6,096 bases of DNA, from assembly GCA_002316585.1 (NCBI GenBank), contig DCDU01000193.1:1-6096 (forward strand). Direction: 5' to 3'. The stretch is from Firmicutes bacterium UBA1047 (lineage in GTDB: Bacteria > Bacillota > Clostridia > Tissierellales > Sedimentibacteraceae). How positions within the stretch are numbered: position 1 is the stretch's first letter; each line of letters begins with the position of its first letter. Positions 1-5,088 of the stretch are shown piece by piece. The notes under the pieces were generated by a model. The model ran no database searches, was not told where the DNA came from, and worked only from the letters and a program-made list of their open reading frames with translations. The translations under genes were made by a program, and so were the position numbers.

Positions 1-116
1 GTAAATGCATTGGCATTACCAATCGGTCCGTTGTGAAATTGCGGCTCTGTATAAGCTTTGTCTTCACCGCCTATTTGACCGAAAAATTGATTAGTATAAA
101 ATATTACTTTTTTCAC
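1..116 (-). CDS. Glycine/sarcosine/betaine reductase component B, GrdB/GrdF/GrdH-type subunit, N-terminal part only
   Basis: Only the first 38 codons are in the window. The gene runs off its left edge. The translation opens VKKVIFYTNQFFGQIGGEDK and continues to a GPIGNANAF segment; NQFF-x-x-IGGE followed by GP-(V/I)-G is the recognisable start of the GrdB/GrdF/GrdH family. In that family this subunit carries the substrate-binding selenocysteine of component B, which attacks the amine substrate and hands a carboxymethyl group to selenoprotein A. The Sec codon lies far downstream and cannot be seen here. The start is GTG at 116-114, chosen because an AGGGAGG ribosome site lies six bases upstream. 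The gene is 11 bases after the stop of the pyruvoyl-type partner, so the two are surely co-transcribed and probably translationally coupled. Family assignment is firm; the substrate (glycine, sarcosine, betaine or other) cannot be decided. Confidence 0.88.
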   Translation of the reverse strand, partial: MKKVIFYTNQFFGQIGGEDKAYTEPQFHNGPIGNANAF

Positions 117-122
117 TTTGCA

Positions 123-128
123 CCTCCC
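123..128 (-). promoter_or_regulatory. Ribosome binding site deciding the GTG start of the GrdB-like gene
   Basis: On the minus strand the stop TAG (130-128) of the upstream gene runs directly into GGAGG (127-123), then six bases, then GTG. The ribosome site therefore overlaps the end of the preceding reading frame, a layout that favours reinitiation by the same ribosomes. Confidence 0.8.
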
Positions 129-1411
129 TAAATTGTTGTCGCACTTAAGTAAGTATTTCCCTGAAGGTTATGGCTTCCCATTATTCCATGAATTTCCACA
201 AGCAATCTTCCGTCTTCCTGAATAGAATCAACATTTCCGCCTGTTGTCTTTTCTATTTCCTTTAATCTTCCTATTATTTTATCTACCTTGGGAAGCATTA
301 TTGTTGCATTGCTGTTTCCTGTAGATATTATGGCTTTGGCCTCTGTTACACTATCAGGCAGCGATTCGGACATTCCGTCAATTCCCGCATCTTCGTTAGT
401 AATGATTACTGTCTTTATATTTCTTTTTTCTAAGGATTGGCAGACTACCATCAAATCAGTCGTTGGATTTCCAAAGCCTTCTTGTGAAATTATTACTCCT
501 TCTGCTCCCAGCATTTCTATATTTTTTACCGATAACATACAATTTCTGTATTTTTCTTTTAATGTAACCATTAAAGGATTTAATACAATTCCCATAAAAT
601 TTATTTCCTTGCCATGCTTCTTTAACAATTCCTTAATTACTGCATTATTTAAATGATGATAAGTAGTTGTTTTAGAACCGGGAGAAACACAATTTCCGCT
701 TATTATTGCTCCATCCATTACTTCCAACGGCGTAATCATAGATGGTGTAATATGCTTAGTATCTCTTCCGTAAAAGTAAGTATCATGTAAAAGTCCTTGA
801 CTCATACAATTGTAAACATAAGCTACTTTAGGAAGTCCGTAATATTCCTCATACTTTTTTCCAATGCTTTTCCATTCGTATAATTCAGATTCATAAGAAT
901 CACAGCCTAAAGCGATTTCCCCTATAAATTTAGCAAGCTTTATACCTGCTAACCTCACTGTTTCCTCATGTTCATGAGGATCTAAATATTCTTCCTTGGT
1001 TATATCCATTACAATATTTATCAGCTTTGAGAAAATACTGTATTCCGCCCCGGGATCGCTCATATCTATGAGTCCCTCCTGAAATCCTACTATAGGACCT
1101 GTTGTTACAATCGCACACCCCCTTAAAACGTAAGTAATGCCTGTTCCTGCTTCTTCCATATGCTCTTTGAATACTCCGGGAAAAATATCTCCGTTTAATT
1201 TTGCTCTTGGTTCTATTACATCTTTAACCGGTAAAATTCTCACAGACTGTCCGGGTTTAGCGATGTCGAAGTCAACCTCCTTGATCCTTTTGTCTTCTTT
1301 AATCAATTCGGTCAGGCTTATTCTGTTTAAGCTTAGGATATTATTTTCTATTTTGTTTTCATCTCCAAAAACAACATCCCTAATTTGAATTTTTCTTAAT
1401 TCTAAATTCAT
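128..1411 (-). CDS. Glycine/sarcosine/betaine reductase component B, pyruvoyl-type alpha/beta proprotein (GrdE/GrdG/GrdI family)
   Basis: 427 residues, full length for the GrdE/GrdG/GrdI family (about 430). Seen: a PGQSVRILPVKDVIEPR stretch (53-69), VTTGPIVGFQEGLIDMS (102-118), PKVAYVY and SQGLLHDTY (194-212), then MDGAIISGNCVS (232-243) followed by TTTYHHLNN (248-256), and ISQEGFGNP (308-316). In the family the proprotein is cleaved before the Cys of the GNCVS motif, here Cys241, giving two subunits, one with a reactive N-terminal carbonyl that binds the amine substrate. The usual ACDKN after the cysteine motif is replaced by PGSK here. ATG start has AAGGAGTT six bases upstream. The gene sits 48 bases after a sigma-54 promoter and is followed directly by a GrdB-like gene with no grdA between them, as in substrate-specific component B pairs. 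Sarcosine or betaine are the obvious candidates, but the substrate is not readable from sequence. Confidence 0.9.
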   Translation of the reverse strand: MNLELRKIQIRDVVFGDENKIENNILSLNRISLTELIKEDKRIKEVDFDIAKPGQSVRILPVKDVIEPRAKLNGDIFPGVFKEHMEEAGTGITYVLRGCAIVTTGPIVGFQEGLIDMSDPGAEYSIFSKLINIVMDITKEEYLDPHEHEETVRLAGIKLAKFIGEIALGCDSYESELYEWKSIGKKYEEYYGLPKVAYVYNCMSQGLLHDTYFYGRDTKHITPSMITPLEVMDGAIISGNCVSPGSKTTTYHHLNNAVIKELLKKHGKEINFMGIVLNPLMVTLKEKYRNCMLSVKNIEMLGAEGVIISQEGFGNPTTDLMVVCQSLEKRNIKTVIITNEDAGIDGMSESLPDSVTEAKAIISTGNSNATIMLPKVDKIIGRLKEIEKTTGGNVDSIQEDGRLLVEIHGIMGSHNLQGNTYLSATTI

Positions 1412-1458
1412 TCTTAACTCCTTATGTTATCTGTTTAAAAAATTACAATTATATAGAT

Positions 1459-1474
1459 TGCAATTATAATGCCA
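1459..1474 (-). promoter_or_regulatory. Sigma-54 (-24/-12) promoter of the component B operon
   Basis: The minus strand reads TGGCAT-TATAA-TTGCA. The -24 GG and -12 GC are both present and exactly 12 bases apart, matching the sigma-54 consensus TGGCAY-N5-TTGCW almost perfectly. Transcription should begin near 1449, giving a leader of about 38 bases before the ATG at 1411. The activator gene immediately upstream is of the sigma-54-dependent type, which supports the call. The spacer also contains a TATAAT, but no -35 box fits it. Confidence 0.85.
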
Positions 1475-1518
1475 ATATTTTGTTAATGAAATTTCAATGT
1501 TTTTTGATAAAGGTTTTC

Positions 1519-1556
1519 AAAAAAATAAGCAAACGACAATAAGTTGTCGCTTGCTT
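1519..1556 (-). terminator. Intrinsic terminator after the sigma-54 activator gene
   Basis: On the minus strand a 13-bp stem (arms 1544-1556 and 1527-1539, one G-U pair at 1550/1533) closes a 4-base loop and is followed, after one A, by seven Ts (1525-1519). It should end the activator transcript before the sigma-54 promoter. The inner part of the stem is also one of three GACAA-N4-TTGTC dyads. Confidence 0.8.
1535..1548. promoter_or_regulatory. Dyad copy A, GACAA-TAAG-TTGTC, probable activator binding site
   Basis: Perfect 5-bp arms around a 4-bp spacer, centred about 92 bp upstream of the predicted start of the component B transcript, a usual distance for a sigma-54 upstream activator site. 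It is embedded in the terminator stem, so hairpin formation alone could explain the symmetry of this copy. Copies B and C with the same spacing argue for a DNA-binding role. Confidence 0.6.
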
Positions 1557-1566
1557 TAGTTTATTA

Positions 1567-1580
1567 GACAAATTATTGTC
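1567..1580. promoter_or_regulatory. Dyad copy B, GACAA-ATTA-TTGTC, probable activator binding site
   Basis: Same arms and spacer length as copy A, and both are followed by GCT. The centres are 32 bp apart, close to three helical turns. The centre lies about 124 bp upstream of the predicted transcription start. It is not followed by a T tract, so it is not a terminator. Confidence 0.65.
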
Positions 1581-1585
1581 GCTAT

Positions 1586-1599
1586 GACAGAAATTTGTC
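1586..1599. promoter_or_regulatory. Dyad copy C, GACAG-AAAT-TTGTC, probable activator binding site
   Basis: Third copy with the same N4 spacing and one changed arm base, centred 19 bp from copy B and about 143 bp upstream of the predicted start. It touches the activator's TAG stop codon (1601-1599). Copies B and C together form a 35-bp imperfect palindrome (1566-1600) centred on 1583. Confidence 0.6.
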
Positions 1600-3029
1600 T
1601 ATTCAAGATTTAGTTTATCTATTTTGTACTTCAATGTTTGTCTTGGAACACCTAATATTTCTCCTGCTTTCGTTTTGTTGCCTTTGGTAATTTTCAAAAC
1701 CTTTGAAATAATTTCTCTTTCCTTCGCTTCCAATAGCTTATTTAAGTTAAAATCTTCAGCATTTAATAGTATATCTGTCTCATCTTCCATACTTTCATTG
1801 ATTGTTATTTTATTGTTAAATAATCTGTCATACATGTATGCAGGCAGATGGTGAACATCTAATGTTTTGCAGTCAGATAAGCTTATCATTGACTCAATTA
1901 TGTGTTTTAATTCTCTTACATTACCATCCCAGTTATACTTAAGAAAAAACTTTTCTAATGTTTTCGTAATTCAGGTTACGTTTTTCCCGTATATTACATT
2001 ATATTCCTTAATGTAATAATTAGTAAAAAGCAATATATCATCTTTTCTTTCTCTTAATGGAGGCAAAAAAATCATTCCGCTGCTTAATCTGTAAAACAAA
2101 TCCTTCCTTAAATGTTGATTTTTTATAGCCTCAAGGGGATCTTCGTTCATTGCCGCTATAATTTTTACATGAACCTTTTTTTGTATATTTGAGCCCACGG
2201 GTCTGAAACTTCCGTCTTGCAGCACCCTCAAGAGCTTGCCTTGCACATCATATGGAATTGAATTTAATTCGTCTAAAAATATTATTCCTCCATCTGCTTC
2301 ATCAAATAAACCCTTCCTGTTCTCAGCTCCGGTATATGCTCCTCTGCAAGTTCCGAACAAAATTGACTCTATTAAGTTTTGGGGCAACGCGGCACAGTTC
2401 TGTATAACAACTTTATCCCTTGGAATTCCGCTGTTATTTATTATAGCTTGTACAAAAACTTCCTTTCCGGTTCCTGTTTCACCGTATATAAGTGTAGGGT
2501 TTTCAGTAAAGGACATTTTCTTTGCCTGCTCGATAGCTCTTAACATTTTATTGTCTTTCGTAATTATTGTATCAAATGTAAATTTACTCGTATCGTTTAC
2601 CGTATCATCAAAAAAATCCTCATCTTCATAGAAAAACTTTATTTTATTATTGTCATTGTTAATATTTTCAATAGTCTTAATGTCTTTTACAAGTTCTACG
2701 GCTCCCAAAATTTTTCCTTCTCTTATGAGAGGAATTGTAACATTGTGTGTCACATACAGGTTTCCTTTAAAATCCTTAAATTTCTGGAACCTTTTAACTA
2801 CAATCTCTCCGGTGGTTATACATTTAACAATCGATGATGTGCTTGAATCCTTTTTTATTGTAGGGTAAACTTCAAACAAATTCTTATTTAAATAATCTTT
2901 AGTATCCGCAAAATTAAAGTTAACATTGACTCTTTTATCAAATCGGGTATTGTATATAATTGTAAATTCTTTGTCTACTATTAATATATAATCTAAGCTA
3001 TTAATTTTCAATCCATTAATATTAATCAT
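1599..3029 (-). pseudogene. Sigma-54-dependent activator (PAS, AAA+, Fis-type HTH) interrupted by an in-frame TGA
   Basis: The frame is 476 codons with one TGA at codon 353, giving pieces at 3029-1971 and 1970-1599. Seen: an N-terminal PAS-like sensor (about 1-120), then an AAA+ domain with Walker A GETGTGKE (183-190), GAYTGA loop (230-235, for GAFTGA), Walker B GGIIFLDE (247-254), sensor I Asn295 and arginine-finger segment LRKDLFYRLS (307-316). After the TGA come WDGNVREL and a C-terminal Fis-type HTH (AGEILGVPRQTLKYKIDKL). It resembles RocR/PrdR-type activators of amino-acid catabolism. Its likely target is the adjacent sigma-54 promoter and dyad sites. ATG has AGGGTG five bases upstream; no convincing own promoter was found in 3030-3124. 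Terminated at the TGA, the protein would keep most ATPase motifs but lose the sensor II region and DNA binding. Recent nonsense mutation or a sequence error is likeliest; readthrough is possible. Confidence 0.8.
1971..1973 (-). other. In-frame TGA within the activator's AAA+ domain
   Basis: The frame reads GKNVT-TGA-ITKTLEKFFLKYNWDGNVREL. Against relatives such as ZraR (AVKGFTPQAMDLLIHYDWPGN) this aligns with no gap, and the TGA falls on the family glycine, so a single GGA to TGA change would create it. There is no frameshift, and no ribosome site precedes the next ATG at 1889, so the 3' piece is unlikely to be made on its own. Confidence 0.85.
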
Positions 3030-3124
3030 TTTATCACCCTGATATCCAATTATTTGATTTCCCGAAAACAGTCATTTTATGCCTTGCCCAATGAACAGCA
3101 CCGAATTGATTTAATTATTCGCAA

Positions 3125-3610
3125 TTAATTTTCAATTCTTATTATCTCACCGGCTACCTTATCTTCCGTAATTTCTATTACTCCGAAGCTTGCTTTCCCG
3201 TCCTTTGGGAATATTGTGCTTCCCGGATTGAAAAACAAAATGTTGTCTGTTATTTCATTTTTAGCTTGATGGGTATGACCGTATAAAACTACATCCGCCT
3301 TGTTTTTCTTTGCGAAGGCTTTCAACTGATTTAAGCTTAATTTCACATAGAATAAATGTCCGTGGGTTATTATAAATTTTTTGCCTTCAATTTCCCGGAT
3401 TATCGTGGGTTCCATTCCTATAATGCTGTAGTCACAATTGCCGGGAACATTTAACACTCTATCGATATGCAGTTTTTCGGCAAATTTATCTGCATCATTG
3501 TATTTATCTCCGCAATGAATTAACAGGTCAAATTTTCCTTCCTTTTTTATATCCTCAATTTGAGAATCTAAAATAACATTATGACTGTCGCTTATCACCA
3601 AGATTTTCAA
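3125..3610 (-). CDS. YfcE/MJ0936-family metallophosphoesterase
   Basis: 161 residues, normal for this small calcineurin-like phosphodiesterase family. Metal-ligand motifs are all visible in order: D8-x-H10 (ISDSHN), D35 in HCGD, GNCD (57-60), THGH (82-85) and GHTH (111-114). Relatives hydrolyse phosphodiester model substrates with Mn or similar metals; the physiological substrate is generally unknown, and nothing here reveals it. The protein is cytosolic, with no signal peptide or membrane segment. The start is TTG at 3610-3608: it gives the conserved [11 protein letters not shown] opening and has a perfect GGAGG (3621-3617) six bases upstream, inside rdgB. The first 32 bases overlap the end of rdgB in another frame. 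It is the last gene of the rph operon, and no clear terminator follows it. Confidence 0.9.
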   Translation of the reverse strand: MKILVISDSHNVILDSQIEDIKKEGKFDLLIHCGDKYNDADKFAEKLHIDRVLNVPGNCDYSIIGMEPTIIREIEGKKFIITHGHLFYVKLSLNQLKAFAKKNKADVVLYGHTHQAKNEITDNILFFNPGSTIFPKDGKASFGVIEITEDKVAGEIIRIEN

Positions 3611-4205
3611 TGACTGCCTCCAATTTATCCTTCAAGTTTATTAATGCATTTGCCCTGTGACTGATTTTATTTTTTTCTTCTTCAGCCATTTCCGAAAAGG
3701 TTTTATCGGTTCCTTCCACTACAAATAAAGGATCGTATCCAAAGCCTCTGCCGCCTCTTTCCTTAAAAGCTATGCAGCCTTTGCAAATGCCTTCCGCCGT
3801 AAGCTTGCTTCCATCTTCTAAAACAACCGCAATAACTGTTTTAAAATGGGCAGTTCTTTTTTCTTTCGGATAATCCTTTAATTTACTTAAAAGAAGCTTA
3901 TTGTTGTCCGCATAAGTTGCATTTTCACCGGCATATCTGGCAGAGTATACTCCCGGCTCACCGTTTAATGCATCTACGTATAAACCTGTGTCGTCGGCAA
4001 TGACTATTCCCTTTGTAAGCTTATGAAGTTCTTCGGCCTTTTTAAGGGCATTTTCCTGCAATGTGCTGCCGTCTTCCACCACATCGAAATCACTGTATCC
4101 CAAGTCATCTTTTGATACTACTTCAAAGGGCATATCTTTTAATATACCTTTTATTTCATTTACCTTATGTACATTTCCGGTGGATAAAATTATTCTTCTA
4201 TTCAT
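3579..4205 (-). CDS. rdgB: RdgB/HAM1-family XTP/dITP (non-canonical purine NTP) pyrophosphatase
   Basis: 208 residues, close to the usual 195-210. The protein cleaves dITP, ITP and XTP to monophosphate and pyrophosphate, keeping deaminated purines out of DNA and RNA. Seen in order: the STGNVHK nucleotide-binding motif (8-14) followed by E17, IADDTGL with the acidic catalytic pair Asp71/Asp72 (69-75), [12 protein letters not shown] (83-94), [10 protein letters not shown] (152-161) and SHRANAL (182-188). All family signatures are intact. The ATG start overlaps the last 8 bases of rph, with only a weak GGGG-type ribosome site upstream, which suggests translational coupling. Its 3' end overlaps the phosphoesterase start by 32 bases. 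The rph-rdgB pairing is common in Firmicutes and gammaproteobacteria. Confidence 0.95.
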   Translation of the reverse strand: MNRRIILSTGNVHKVNEIKGILKDMPFEVVSKDDLGYSDFDVVEDGSTLQENALKKAEELHKLTKGIVIADDTGLYVDALNGEPGVYSARYAGENATYADNNKLLLSKLKDYPKEKRTAHFKTVIAVVLEDGSKLTAEGICKGCIAFKERGGRGFGYDPLFVVEGTDKTFSEMAEEEKNKISHRANALINLKDKLEAVIENLGDKRQS

Positions 4206-4944
4206 TTGTTATTTCCCCGCTTATTTCTTCTCCTAATATATTTCTTTGTAATTCATATAAGTCATGGCAGCCTTTTGTTGCCAAGGATATTAACTGCATC
4301 AATTCATCGCTTGAAAAGGTAGCTTCTTCTCCGGTGCCCTGAATCTCCACGAACCTGTTCTTATCTGTCATAACAATGTTCATATCAACTTCTGCCCCGG
4401 AATCTTCTTCATAACATAAGTCAAGTATTGCTTCTTTGCTTAGCATTCCTACACTGACAGCTGAAACAAAGGATGTAACGGGAATTTTTTCTATTATATT
4501 ATTATTCTTTAATTTGTGAAATGCATCTGCCATGGCGACAAATGCTCCCGTAATTGAGGCTGTCCTTGTTCCTCCGTCTGCCTGTATAACATCGCAGTCT
4601 ATCCACATGGTTCTTTCTCCGAATCCCTCTAAATCAACTACCGACCTTAGGCTTCTTCCAATAAGTCTTTGGATTTCCTGTGACCTGCCGTCTATCTTTC
4701 CTCTGTTGACATCACGGGATTTTCTTACACCCGTTGAGCCCGGAATCATTGAATATTCCGCAGATACCCATCCCTTTCCCGTTCCTTTTAAAAACGGGGG
4801 AACTCTGTCCTCTATCATTGCAGTACATATTACTTTTGTATTTCCTACTTCTATTAAAACCGAGCCTTCCGGATGCAATAAATAATTTCTTGTTATTTTA
4901 ACCGGTCTTAATTCATCATTTAATCTGTTATCTCTTCTGTTCAT
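4198..4944 (-). CDS. rph: Ribonuclease PH
   Basis: 248 residues, slightly longer than the 238-245 usual. RNase PH is a phosphate-dependent 3' to 5' exonuclease that trims tRNA precursors and forms a ring-shaped hexamer. Seen: the opening [18 protein letters not shown] (13-30), [11 protein letters not shown] (58-68), the signature [15 protein letters not shown] (86-100), the phosphate-binding GGTRTA (124-129), the acidic active-site stretch [15 protein letters not shown] (175-189), and [11 protein letters not shown] near the C terminus (200-210). The ATG start has AGGAG (4955-4951) six bases upstream. It is the first gene of a three-gene overlapping operon behind a sigma-A-type promoter and a structured leader. 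The C-terminal tail after residue 235 is acidic and poorly conserved in general. Confidence 0.96.
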   Translation of the reverse strand: MNRRDNRLNDELRPVKITRNYLLHPEGSVLIEVGNTKVICTAMIEDRVPPFLKGTGKGWVSAEYSMIPGSTGVRKSRDVNRGKIDGRSQEIQRLIGRSLRSVVDLEGFGERTMWIDCDVIQADGGTRTASITGAFVAMADAFHKLKNNNIIEKIPVTSFVSAVSVGMLSKEAILDLCYEEDSGAEVDMNIVMTDKNRFVEIQGTGEEATFSSDELMQLISLATKGCHDLYELQRNILGEEISGEITNE

Positions 4945-4963
4945 TATATTCTCCTATATGTAT

Positions 4964-5015
4964 GGGTACACCTCCCTATTCAGAGAAAATCTATGACGGT
5001 GTTAGGAATGTCCCC
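4964..5015 (-). other. Imperfect inverted repeat in the rph leader
   Basis: On the minus strand GGGGACA-TTCCTA (5015-5003) can pair with TAGGGA-GG-TGTACCC (4978-4964), leaving a two-base GG bulge and one mismatch, with a loop of about 24 bases. The 3' arm contains a perfect GGGAGG ribosome-site-like sequence with no start codon after it. No T tract follows, so it is not an ordinary terminator. It may be a leader structure or a remnant of a dispersed palindromic repeat; sequence alone does not decide. Confidence 0.45.
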
Positions 5016-5030
5016 GACTTTCATAAATAT

Positions 5031-5059
5031 ATTATAACCCAAATATATTGACTTAACAA
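5031..5059 (-). promoter_or_regulatory. Sigma-A-type promoter of the rph operon
   Basis: Minus strand TTGTTA (5059-5054), 17-base spacer, then a perfect TATAAT (5036-5031). It sits just after the terminator of the upstream gene and predicts a start near 5024, with an 80-base leader before the rph ATG. Confidence 0.7.
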
Positions 5060-5060
5060 T

Positions 5061-5085
5061 AAAAAAAAGCTCCCTAAGGAGCCTT
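5061..5085 (-). terminator. Intrinsic terminator after the glucosaminidase gene
   Basis: The minus strand forms AAGGCTCC-TTAG-GGAGCTTT, an 8-bp stem with one G-U pair and a tetraloop, with its 3' side running into a tract of eight Ts (5068-5061). It begins four bases after the TAA stop. Confidence 0.9.
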
Positions 5086-5088
5086 CTG

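Noticed and set aside
1446..1468. Direct repeat CAATTATA at 1446 and 1461, and a TATAAT inside the sigma-54 spacer that could be a sigma-A -10 box.
   Set aside because: Eight-base A+T-rich repeats are common by chance, and no -35 sequence lies 16-18 bases upstream of the TATAAT.
1480..1525. A-tract-rich DNA between the dyads and the promoter, examined for an IHF-type bending site.
   Set aside because: A TATCAA is present but the TTR half is at the wrong distance; only generic A-tract bending can be claimed.
1942..1956. A small hairpin (AGAAAA-GTT-TTTTCT on the minus strand) starting 14 bases after the in-frame TGA, considered as a selenocysteine insertion element.
   Set aside because: Only one G-C pair in a six-pair stem and a three-base loop. 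It is too weak and too unlike described bacterial SECIS elements, and the TGA replaces a glycine rather than a redox cysteine.
3030..3124. Possible promoter for the activator gene (a TAAAAT on the minus strand near 3078).
   Set aside because: No -35 box at an acceptable distance and no -24/-12 pair, so it is not listed as a feature.
3103..3138. Inverted repeat GAATTGA/TCAATTC around the phosphoesterase stop codon, considered as a terminator.
   Set aside because: The stem is almost all A-T, has an uneven interior and no T tract after it; such symmetry is expected by chance in A+T-rich DNA.
2236..4885. Several plus-strand open frames of 70-130 codons opposite the minus-strand genes (for example 2236-2631 and 4532-4885).
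   Set aside because: They lie wholly or almost wholly opposite well-conserved genes, have no recognisable domains, and are antisense shadows.
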